This document shows positions 1-4,925 of a stretch of 5,210 nt of DNA, piece after piece. The DNA comes from Candidatus Nomurabacteria bacterium RIFCSPHIGHO2_01_FULL_39_10 (lineage in GTDB: Bacteria; Patescibacteriota; Minisyncoccia; Phycocordibacterales; UBA9973): the NCBI GenBank assembly GCA_001786805.1, contig MFTJ01000052.1, positions 1-5,210 on the forward strand, given 5' to 3'. Position numbers and translations under genes: made by a program. How positions within the stretch are numbered: position 1 is the first letter of the stretch; every line of letters begins with the position of its first letter. The notes under the pieces were generated by a model. It had not been told where the DNA came from. It was given only the letters and a program-made list of their open reading frames with translations, and ran no database searches.

Positions 1-42
1 TGTTAAAATAAGATTGTTCTTTTAGTAGTCTGAAACGGCGAA

Positions 43-131
43 GCAAAACCAAAAATTTCCTTTCCTTTTTTCTCATAGCGGATCTCCCGCCGAAAATCTG
101 AAATTAAGGAAGGAAAATTTTTGGTTTTTGC
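43..131. repeat. Long imperfect inverted repeat (hairpin)
   Basis: The left arm (43-67) and right arm (106-131) are nearly complementary: about 24 base pairs, broken only by three single-base bulges where homopolymer runs differ in length. The 38-base loop (68-105) carries no clear further fold. The arms are AT-rich and no clean T-tract follows, so this is not a textbook terminator. It could be a bidirectional transcription end for an upstream gene outside the window, or a copy of a dispersed intergenic element. I cannot tell which. Confidence 0.55.
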
Positions 132-229
132 TCCCGCGACCGAAGGGAGCGGACGAGGCGCGCAGAATCCGAGCGTACGCATTAGTTTCGCTTCACCACG
201 CACGCGGGGCGTGCGACATTATTTGTTTT

Positions 230-257
230 TTGGAAATAGGTACGAGCTTGGTACAAT
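230..257 (+). promoter_or_regulatory. Promoter of tRNA-Pro (extended -10)
   Basis: TGGTACAAT at 249-257 matches the extended -10 form TGnTATAAT with one mismatch. A weak -35, TTGGAA at 230-235 (four of six to TTGACA), lies 16 bases upstream of the -10 hexamer. The predicted start near 264 gives a tRNA leader of about 47 bases. It is the nearest good promoter to the tRNA and points the right way. Confidence 0.55.
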
Positions 258-286
258 AGGGACACCAGCTAATTTTTCGCGGGCTT

Positions 287-316
287 GGCTCGCCGAAGCT
301 TTAGCGAAGGCGGGCC
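287..316 (+). promoter_or_regulatory. Pre-tRNA leader hairpin overlapping the acceptor strand
   Basis: Bases 287-294 (GGCTCGCC) pair with 309-316 (GGCGGGCC) through eight pairs, one a T-G wobble. Inside lie a symmetrical GAA/GAA internal loop (295-297 against 306-308), a GC/GC step and a TTTA loop. The 3' arm includes the first six bases of tRNA-Pro, so this fold competes with the acceptor stem and hides the RNase P site. I see the pairing directly; any role in folding or processing control is inference. Confidence 0.5.
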
Positions 317-381
317 GTAGTATACCGGTAGTACGCATCCTTCGGGAGGATGTAGACTGGGTTCGATTCCCAGCGGCCCGA
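311..381 (+). tRNA. tRNA-Pro, anticodon CGG
   Basis: A complete cloverleaf can be drawn by eye. The acceptor stem CGGGCCG (311-317) pairs perfectly with CGGCCCG (374-380), with discriminator A381. T318 and A319 are positions 8 and 9. The D arm is GTAT/GTAC (one wobble) with loop ACCGGTA carrying the GG pair. The anticodon stem CATCC/GGATG (336-340, 348-352) is perfect and the loop TTCGGGA places CGG at 343-345, reading the proline codon CCG. The variable loop has four bases, and the T arm CTGGG/CCCAG has loop TTCGATT. The first pair C1-G72 is the usual bacterial tRNA-Pro identity feature. No CCA is encoded, so the tail would be added after transcription. At 71 bases it is slightly short. Confidence 0.96.
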
Positions 382-504
382 ACGCAGTGAGGGACGGAGC
401 AAGCAAATTGATTTGCTTGCGTTGGGATATCGAAAGGCTTTTCCGTACGAGCGTAGCGAGGGGGAAAAGCACCTGGCTACGTAGTAGCCGAAATGCCAGC
501 AGGT
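382..504 (+). other. Hairpin-rich region downstream of tRNA-Pro
   Basis: No gene is apparent. Three inverted repeats follow each other: a perfect 10-base repeat GCAAGCAAAT/ATTTGCTTGC (399-408, 411-420), GCTTTTCC/GGAAAAGC (437-444, 463-470) and GGCTAC/GTAGCC (475-480, 484-489). The last is enclosed by ACCT/AGGT (471-474, 501-504). None is followed directly by a strong T-run; the nearest is at 526-531. It may be the 3' trailer of the tRNA transcript or a separate structured RNA. It matches no tmRNA, SRP RNA or RNase P consensus that I can recognise. Confidence 0.4.
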
Positions 505-532
505 AGTTTCTCGACTGTCCGACAATTTTTTA

Positions 533-541
533 TGTTACAAT
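533..541 (+). promoter_or_regulatory. Extended -10 promoter of the small-RNA candidate
   Basis: TGTTACAAT matches TGnTATAAT at all but one position. The upstream TCGACT (511-516) is a poor -35 at 19-base spacing, so the box would work mainly through the extended TG. The predicted start is about base 548, roughly 20 bases before the structured hairpin. Confidence 0.5.
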
Positions 542-547
542 ATATTT

Positions 548-678
548 GTAAAATTGTTTTTATCTGTAGCGGGTGGTCGCACTCACATAGGCACATATGT
601 TGGAGTTTCGCCATCACCCGCTTCAAATGAAAATAATTAAAAAATCCAGAAAAAATTTTTCTGGATTTTTTAATTATT
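548..678 (+). ncRNA. Candidate small structured RNA
   Basis: No reading frame of note lies here, but a transcription unit can be drawn: an extended -10 just upstream, a structured core and a terminator. In the core, 568-577 (AGCGGGTGGT) pairs with 613-622 (ATCACCCGCT) through ten pairs, one a wobble. After an internal loop, ACTC pairs with GAGT (581-584, 603-606) and ACATA with TATGT (585-589, 596-600), closed by the loop GGCACA. The 47-base palindrome at 632-678 would end the transcript. I do not recognise the fold as a known riboswitch, ribozyme or housekeeping RNA, and at 55 bases the core is too short for a tRNA. It could be a trans-acting sRNA, a cis element or a mobile-element end. The structure is visible; expression is inferred. 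Confidence 0.45.
632..678. terminator. Long perfect palindrome, probable bidirectional terminator
   Basis: The 23-base arms are fully complementary around a single central base (655). The inner stem contains TCCAG/CTGGA flanked by A-runs on the left and T-runs on the right, so either strand yields a hairpin with a terminal U-run. It lies directly after the small-RNA core. Its high AT content makes the stem less stable than a classic GC terminator, but its length compensates. Confidence 0.6.
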
Positions 679-683
679 AAAAG

Positions 684-692
684 TTATCCACA
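684..692 (+). promoter_or_regulatory. Consensus DnaA-box sequence
   Basis: TTATCCACA exactly matches the bacterial DnaA-box consensus. It is flanked by AAAAGT and ACTTTT, which form a small inverted repeat around it (679-697). Only one exact copy is present nearby, and no dnaA, dnaN or rpmH gene is in the window, so an origin cannot be claimed. It may be a lone DnaA-binding site or chance in AT-rich sequence. Confidence 0.25.
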
Positions 693-795
693 CTTTTACG
701 AAAAAATCATTGTGTTGTGTGGTGATATGCGGGATAATTAAAATGTTTCCGCAATAAAAAATTTTGGTCGTATTTTTTTTGCAAACTAACTTTAG

Positions 796-801
796 TAAAA
801 T
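796..801 (+). promoter_or_regulatory. Possible -10 of the basic mini-protein gene
   Basis: TAAAAT ends 12 bases before the start codon, predicting a start near 808 and a leader of only about six bases. No TG extension and no convincing -35 are seen. The A-rich sequence makes chance matches likely. Confidence 0.3.
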
Positions 802-813
802 AAAAAAAATTCT

Positions 814-903
814 ATGGCTAAGAAAAAAAAGCGAGCAGCAAAGAAAGGAAAAAGAAAAGCAGTGAAAAAAGGCAAGAGAAAGGCTACAAAGAGACGAAGA
901 TAG
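814..903 (+). CDS. Lys/Arg-rich 29-residue mini-protein
   Basis: The ORF starts with ATG at 814, stops with TAG at 901-903 and encodes 29 residues, of which 13 are Lys and 6 Arg. The rest are Ala, Gly, Val, Thr and the initiator Met, with no acidic residue. It begins MAKKKKRAAKK and contains two related units, KKGKRKAV and KKGKRKAT, before ending in RRR. Such composition resembles histone H1-like or HU C-terminal tails and very small basic ribosomal proteins such as bTHX, so nucleic-acid or ribosome binding is the reasonable inference; I do not recognise a specific family. A strong intrinsic terminator 16 bases after the stop supports a real, independent unit. No Shine-Dalgarno precedes the ATG. 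The main alternative is that an A-rich leader of secA happens to be open. Confidence 0.6.
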   Translation: MAKKKKRAAKKGKRKAVKKGKRKATKRRR

Positions 904-919
904 GTCTCACCTATTCCAA

Positions 920-955
920 CCCCTCACCAAAATTTTTGGTGAGGGGTTTTGTTTT
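920..955 (+). terminator. Intrinsic terminator after the mini-protein gene
   Basis: CCCCTCACC (920-928) pairs perfectly with GGTGAGGGG (938-946), extended inward by three A-T pairs, with a loop of three bases. A T-rich tract (TTTTGTTTT, 947-955) follows at once. This is a textbook rho-independent terminator. It separates the mini-protein gene from secA, which therefore needs its own promoter. Confidence 0.9.
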
Positions 956-965
956 CTTGCTGATG

Positions 966-974
966 TGTTAGTAT
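966..974 (+). promoter_or_regulatory. Extended -10 promoter of secA
   Basis: TGTTAGTAT fits TGnTAnnAT. It ends six bases before the secA ATG, so transcription should begin at or next to the start codon, giving a leaderless mRNA. There is no recognisable -35; that region is occupied by the T-tract of the preceding terminator. A promoter here is needed because the terminator insulates secA from upstream. Confidence 0.6.
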
Positions 975-980
975 ATAAAT

Positions 981-3527
981 ATGGGAATATTCAGCAAAAT
1001 TTTTGGCAATGAAAGCTCTAAATTCATTGGAAGCACGAAAGAAATAGTGGCTAAAATAAATGCTCTTGAGGTTGATATTTCAAAATTGGCAGATGCGGAT
1101 TTTCCCAAAAAAATGCAGGAATTCAAGGATAGATTAGCTAAGGCGGAAAATAAAGCGGAGACATTTGATGAAATATTGCCCGAAGCTTTTGCGCTTGTGC
1201 GGGAAGCGGCCAAAAGGAATCTAGGCGAGAGGCACTACGATGTCCAGTTAGTTGGGGGGCTTGCGCTTCATAGCGGGAAAATCGCCGAGATGCGAACTGG
1301 CGAAGGAAAAACTTTGGTGGCGGTATTGCCGGCGTACTTAAATGCGCTCTCCGGCGAGGGCGTGCACATTGTTACGGTGAATGATTATCTTTCTCGCATC
1401 GGCGCGGTCTTGATGGGTCAGGTTTATAATTTTCTCGGGCTTTCTGTCGGCGTGATAAATTCCAATAATGTTTCTTATATTTACGATTCAACACACAAAG
1501 AAGAGGACAAAGAGCGAGACACAGTCGGCGAATTTAAAGTTGTCTATGATTTTTTAAAGCCATGTTCGCGCAAAGTTGCGTATCAGACGGATGTGACTTA
1601 CGGCACAAACCACGAATACGGTTTTGATTACTTGCGGGATAATCTGGCTGTATCAGTTGAAGGTCTTGTCCAGAGAGGTCACAATTATGCAATTGTTGAT
1701 GAAGTGGACTCTATATTAATAGACGAGGCGCGCACTCCGCTGATCATCTCCAGCGCCGCCGGCGACTCAGAGGATTTTTATGTTAAATTTTATAACATTG
1801 CCAAACAGTTAAAGCGGGATACGGATTACCAAGTTGATGAAAAATTAAGAGCAATAACTCTGACAGACACAGGCATCACTAAAGCCGAAACGTTTCTCGG
1901 GGTAAGCAATATTTATACCGAAAAGGGGATTAAATATGTCCATCATTTGGAAACAGCGGTAAAAGCGCAGGCTATTTTTGAAAAAGATAAGGATTATGTG
2001 GTAAAAGACGGAGAAGTCGTAATTGTTGATCCTTTTACCGGGCGGCTTCAGCCGGGCAGGCGCTGGAGCGAGGGCATTCATCAGGCGATTGAGGCCAAAG
2101 AAGGAGTGAAGATAGAAAAAGAAACTCGTTCGTCCGGCTCCATCACGTTTCAAAACTATTTCAGATTTTATAAAAAACTATCCGGTATGACCGGTACTGC
2201 GGAAACTTCAGCGGAGGAATTTTTAAAAGTTTACGGACTGGATGTTATAGTAATCCCGACCAACCGTCCGATTGTCCGCATAGACCACAACGATTTGATT
2301 TTCCAAACGGAAAAAGGAAAATTCAAAGCGATTGGGAAGAGAGTCAAAGAATTGAATGTCAAAGGACAACCAGTTTTAATCGGAACTATTTCCATAGAGA
2401 AAAACGAACTTCTCTCCGCCTATCTCAAACAGGAAGGCGTGCCCCATGTAATTTTAAATGCGAAGAATCACGAAAAAGAGGGTGAAATAATCGCTCAAGC
2501 CGGAAAACATGGAGCGGTGACTATTGCTACAAACATGGCGGGGCGTGGAATAGACATCAAGCTAGGAGGCAATCCGCATACGCAGGAAGAATATGAGGCG
2601 GTAAAAAATGTCGGGGGACTTTTTGTTTTGGGAACTGAAAGGCATGAGGCGCGCAGGATAGACAATCAGCTTCGCGGTCGTTCCGGCAGACAGGGGGATC
2701 CCGGAGCGACGCAATTTTATGTGTCGCTTGAAGATGACTTAATGCGTGTTTTCGGTTCGGACAGAATCAAAAATATGATGGGACGCTTCGGCATACCGGA
2801 GGATCAGCCGATAGAAAATAGATTTATCGGCAGGACGCTGGAAGGAGCCCAGACTAAAATAGAAGGTTTTCACTTTGACGCTCGCAAGCACACGCTTGAA
2901 TACGACGACGTGATGAATCACCAGAGAAAAATTATTTACGAAAGAAGGCAAAAAATGCTAAAAGCGGACAAGGGGGGAATTGAAAAAGTTTTAGAAGATA
3001 TTTCGCTTGGCAAAGAAAATGCAGAAAAGATATTTGAAGAAAAAAGGAAAAAAATAGGCGATGAAGCATTTCGGGAAACTGTGCGAAGAATAGCCCTTTA
3101 TACCACGGACACTCTCTGGATGGAACACTTGGAGGCGATGGATTATTTACGCTCATCGGTAAATTTGCGCGCTTACGGTCAGAGGGAACCGATAGTTGAA
3201 TACAAAAAAGACGGACTGATGATGTTTAAGCAAATGGAAGAGACATTCAAAGAGCAAGTTTTTTCTCTGATTGGCACAATTCAGGAACCAGCTAAGCCAG
3301 AAGTTAGCGAAACTAAACAAACTTTAGTTGTTAGTCACACAGAACCTTCCGAACTTGGAGGCAAGAAAGACGCAATTTCGCAAGGACCGTCTTTGCGAAA
3401 TGAAGACGTGGGTCGCAACGATCCCTGCCCCTGCGGAGCAATAAATCCAGCTACAGGCGAAGTCTACAAGTACAAAAAATGCGGGCTCATCGATGCTCCG
3501 CAACACAGGAAGTCGTTGGTGAATTAG
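981..3527 (+). CDS. secA: SecA, preprotein translocase motor ATPase
   Basis: SecA is the cytosolic and membrane-peripheral ATPase that drives unfolded preproteins through SecYEG. The product has 848 residues (Bacillus 841, E. coli 901). Visible motifs, in order: MGIFSKIFG amino end; Q89 of the Q motif; Walker A MRTGEGKT (104-111); YGTNHEYGFDYLRDN (207-221); Walker B DEVD (240-243) in the hallmark SILIDEARTPLIIS; TGR linker (353-355) and GRRWSEGIHQAIEAKEGV (359-376) at the end of the preprotein cross-linking domain; MTGTAETSAEEF (403-414); PTNRP (426-430); TNMAGRG (517-523); QLRGRSGRQGDPG (563-575); scaffold EYDDVMNHQRKIIY (640-653); and WMEHLEAMDYLRSSVNLRAYGQ (713-734). The tail has a Cys-x-Cys metal motif. 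Oddities: about 29 extra residues near 160-192, a helical wing domain cut to roughly half, Ile524 where Thr is usual, and stretched zinc-ligand spacing. The start is chosen for the typical amino end and the promoter six bases upstream; no Shine-Dalgarno is present. Confidence 0.98.
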   Translation: MGIFSKIFGNESSKFIGSTKEIVAKINALEVDISKLADADFPKKMQEFKDRLAKAENKAETFDEILPEAFALVREAAKRNLGERHYDVQLVGGLALHSGKIAEMRTGEGKTLVAVLPAYLNALSGEGVHIVTVNDYLSRIGAVLMGQVYNFLGLSVGVINSNNVSYIYDSTHKEEDKERDTVGEFKVVYDFLKPCSRKVAYQTDVTYGTNHEYGFDYLRDNLAVSVEGLVQRGHNYAIVDEVDSILIDEARTPLIISSAAGDSEDFYVKFYNIAKQLKRDTDYQVDEKLRAITLTDTGITKAETFLGVSNIYTEKGIKYVHHLETAVKAQAIFEKDKDYVVKDGEVVIVDPFTGRLQPGRRWSEGIHQAIEAKEGVKIEKETRSSGSITFQNYFRFYKKLSGMTGTAETSAEEFLKVYGLDVIVIPTNRPIVRIDHNDLIFQTEKGKFKAIGKRVKELNVKGQPVLIGTISIEKNELLSAYLKQEGVPHVILNAKNHEKEGEIIAQAGKHGAVTIATNMAGRGIDIKLGGNPHTQEEYEAVKNVGGLFVLGTERHEARRIDNQLRGRSGRQGDPGATQFYVSLEDDLMRVFGSDRIKNMMGRFGIPEDQPIENRFIGRTLEGAQTKIEGFHFDARKHTLEYDDVMNHQRKIIYERRQKMLKADKGGIEKVLEDISLGKENAEKIFEEKRKKIGDEAFRETVRRIALYTTDTLWMEHLEAMDYLRSSVNLRAYGQREPIVEYKKDGLMMFKQMEETFKEQVFSLIGTIQEPAKPEVSETKQTLVVSHTEPSELGGKKDAISQGPSLRNEDVGRNDPCPCGAINPATGEVYKYKKCGLIDAPQHRKSLVN

Positions 3528-3530
3528 AAT
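3525..3530 (+). promoter_or_regulatory. Possible internal -10 before the acetyltransferase
   Basis: TAGAAT, formed partly by the secA stop codon, ends six bases before the ATG at 3537, the same spacing seen at secA and the PaaX-like gene. There is no TG extension in register and no -35, so it is weaker than those two. The gene may instead be read from the secA transcript. Confidence 0.25.
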
Positions 3531-3536
3531 TTTACA

Positions 3537-4049
3537 ATGTTAAAATTAGCAAAGCCGTCAGCAGAATACAAGAATAGCTTTATCGAAGCTGTTAAGGAAT
3601 TTGAAGTTAGAGGTGAGGATTTTTATCTTCACGAAAAGAAACCCAGTGACGATTTTAATGAAGTTCTTCAGAAAATTAGAAGATACGAAAAAGGTATAAA
3701 TTTGCCAGCAGATAGAGTTCCGCAGACGGAATTGTGGCTAGTGGATGGGAAGAAATTCATCGGCTGGGTCAAAATCAGGCATAAGCTTAATGAAAATTTA
3801 CTTTTACAAGGAGGACATATAGGATATATCATAAGGTCTTCAGAGCGGAAGAAAGGGTATGGAACAAAAATTCTAGAATTAACATTGCCGGTTGCCAAGA
3901 AGCTAGGAATCGATAACATTTTGATAACTTGCAATGACAACAATCTCGGTTCGGCAAAGATAATCGAGAAGAACGGCGGAGTTCTGGAAGATAAAGTTAT
4001 AAATGATGAAAAAGAATTAAAACGCAGATATTGGATAAAAAATAAGTAA
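3537..4049 (+). CDS. GNAT-family N-acetyltransferase (COG3981-like)
   Basis: The 170-residue product has the GNAT fold signature: beta-strand GGHIGYIIRSSERKKGYGTK (92-111), whose RKKGYG at 104-109 is the acetyl-CoA pyrophosphate-binding R/QxxGxG loop, then the helix ILELTLPVAKKLG, the strand ILITCNDNN (128-136) and LGSAKIIEKNGG (137-148), with RRYWI near the end. This layout resembles the predicted acetyltransferases of COG3981. It would move an acetyl group from acetyl-CoA to an amine; the substrate cannot be read from the sequence. The length is complete for the family. It starts nine bases after the secA stop without a Shine-Dalgarno, so it is either translationally linked to secA or read from a weak -10 at the junction. 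No functional link with secretion is known to me, and the adjacency may be accidental. Confidence 0.88.
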   Translation: MLKLAKPSAEYKNSFIEAVKEFEVRGEDFYLHEKKPSDDFNEVLQKIRRYEKGINLPADRVPQTELWLVDGKKFIGWVKIRHKLNENLLLQGGHIGYIIRSSERKKGYGTKILELTLPVAKKLGIDNILITCNDNNLGSAKIIEKNGGVLEDKVINDEKELKRRYWIKNK

Positions 4050-4091
4050 AATGGACAACTTGCTTAAGAATTTTAAATTAAAAAGGCGCGC

Positions 4092-4274
4092 GTGGGTTAC
4101 ATTACTACGCTGGCAAGTATTCTAAGATTTTTTGAAGAGACAATCAAAGACACCAAAACGACACCCGAAATGCGATCACTCCAACTCGTATCAATCCGAA
4201 AAGTTATCAATGATTTACTTTATCTAAACAAGCACCATACTATTGTGCTGAAAGATGAGAAAAAGGGTAAGTAG
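4092..4274 (+). CDS. Small hypothetical protein, 60 residues
   Basis: The frame opens with GTG, preceded by AAAAGG five bases upstream, the only Shine-Dalgarno-like sequence in front of a gene here. It encodes a mostly helical product without membrane segments: an amino part ITTLASILRFFEETIKDT, a middle MRSLQLVSIRKVINDLLYLN and a polar tail ending DEKKGK. I recognise no family. An in-frame TAA at 4074-4076 rules out a longer 5' end. A later ATG at 4170 would give 35 residues. It lies 42 bases after the acetyltransferase stop and ends 72 bases before the next gene. Amphipathic hydrophobic spacing favours a real peptide, but its shortness and GTG start leave doubt. Confidence 0.4.
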   Translation: MGYITTLASILRFFEETIKDTKTTPEMRSLQLVSIRKVINDLLYLNKHHTIVLKDEKKGK

Positions 4275-4312
4275 CTCTGATGTTTTGAATATTTTGTTTG
4301 TACTATAAAGTT

Positions 4313-4340
4313 ATGCGGTCGTCCACTTTTATGTTATGAT
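4313..4340 (+). promoter_or_regulatory. Promoter of PaaX-like gene with shared upstream element
   Basis: TGTTATGAT (4332-4340) is an extended -10 with one mismatch to TGnTATAAT, ending six bases before the ATG at 4347, so a leaderless transcript is predicted. Where a -35 would be expected lies ATGCGGTCGTC (4313-4323), unlike TTGACA. The same 11-mer at the same distance from a TGTTATG box recurs before the pyrophosphatase gene (4926-4951); the two 26-base copies agree at 22 positions. Confidence 0.6.
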
Positions 4341-4346
4341 AGAAAT

Positions 4347-4892
4347 ATGGATAATAAGGTTGATTTTAAAAAAATTATTTTAACGACAGTTGCGACCACG
4401 GGAATTTTAGCCATAGCAGCGCTTGCTCCCAATGCGCTTCAAGTGATTAAGCCGTTTTTGAAACATAAAAAGAAATATAATCTTAAATATTATTTAAATC
4501 AAAAAGCGCAAAAACTTATCAAAGATGGTTTTCTTAAAATAGACACAGAAAATGGTAGGCAGTTTTTGTCATTAACGCAGAAGGGGGAGCGCAAGTTGCT
4601 TTATTACCGAGTTACGGATAGAAAGAAAAATATTAAATGGGATGGTAAATGGAGAGTTGTGATTTTCGATGTGTGGGAAAATGCTCGACAAAAAAGAAAT
4701 CTTTTGCGAATGGAAATAAAAGAATTTGGTTTTATCCAGCTTCAACGCAGCGTTTGGATTTATCCCTATGAATGCGCTGACTTTATTGAACTATTAAAAA
4801 CTGATTTATCTTTTGGCAAGAATATAAGGTATATGATTGTAGAGAGCTTGGATTTTGATGAAAATTTACGAAAATATTTTAAATTGAAATAA
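4347..4892 (+). CDS. PaaX-middle/Cas2-like protein with hydrophobic N-terminus
   Basis: The 181-residue product has three parts. Residues 9-33 form one hydrophobic stretch (KIILTTVATTGILAIAALAP and onward), which may be a membrane anchor. Residues about 45-90 look like a winged helix: YYLNQKAQKLIKDGFLKI followed by the wing-like FLSLTQKGERKLL. Residues about 97-178 match the ferredoxin-like PaaX middle domain, which shares its fold with Cas2: KWDGKWRVVIFDVW with Asp108, LLRMEIKEFGFIQLQRSVWI with YPYE next, and RYMIVESLDFDENLRKYF. Similar proteins are frequent in Parcubacteria-type genomes and are often labelled Cas2 or PaaX regulator. No CRISPR repeats or cas genes are present, so a CRISPR role is not supported. 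DNA binding is plausible from the winged helix; the target and ligand are unknown. Confidence 0.75.
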   Translation: MDNKVDFKKIILTTVATTGILAIAALAPNALQVIKPFLKHKKKYNLKYYLNQKAQKLIKDGFLKIDTENGRQFLSLTQKGERKLLYYRVTDRKKNIKWDGKWRVVIFDVWENARQKRNLLRMEIKEFGFIQLQRSVWIYPYECADFIELLKTDLSFGKNIRYMIVESLDFDENLRKYFKLK

Positions 4893-4925
4893 TAATCTCC
4901 CACAACTTATCCATACTACAAAACA

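Larger units (their letters stand above)
1..310. other. Gene-free 5' region rich in inverted repeats
   Basis: No open reading frame here looks real. The frames that stay open cross hairpin arms and run into the tRNA, and their translations resemble no family I know. The stretch holds one long AT-rich inverted repeat (43-131), two short GC-rich perfect hairpins (GCTCCC/GGGAGC at 130-150 and CGCACGC/GCGTGCG at 199-215) and a promoter for the tRNA. The first nine bases, TGTTAAAAT, match an extended -10 box, but no matching transcript can be identified. The GC-rich stretch at about 130-215 stands out against the AT-rich surroundings. Confidence 0.6.

Noticed and set aside
3..203. Open frame of 66 codons on the - strand
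   Set aside because: It runs through both arms of the long inverted repeat, with no recognisable motif and no initiation signal.
121..390. Open frame of 89 codons on the + strand
   Set aside because: It crosses hairpins and the complete tRNA-Pro, and its translation resembles no protein family.
568..622. A second tRNA at this hairpin
   Set aside because: The closing stem looks like an acceptor, but only 55 bases are present and there is no anticodon or T arm.
632..720. Replication origin
   Set aside because: Only one exact DnaA box, no cluster and no dnaA or dnaN neighbours; kept only as a low-interest observation.
1845..2153. 102-codon frame opposite secA
   Set aside because: It lies wholly inside strongly conserved secA coding sequence on the other strand; a shadow frame.
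4347..4892. Calling this gene Cas2 and the window a CRISPR locus
   Set aside because: No direct repeats with spacers and no other cas genes are present; the similarity is to the shared fold.
981..4892. Alternative genetic code with TGA as Gly or Trp
   Set aside because: No in-frame TGA is needed; Trp uses TGG and the complete genes end in TAA or TAG.
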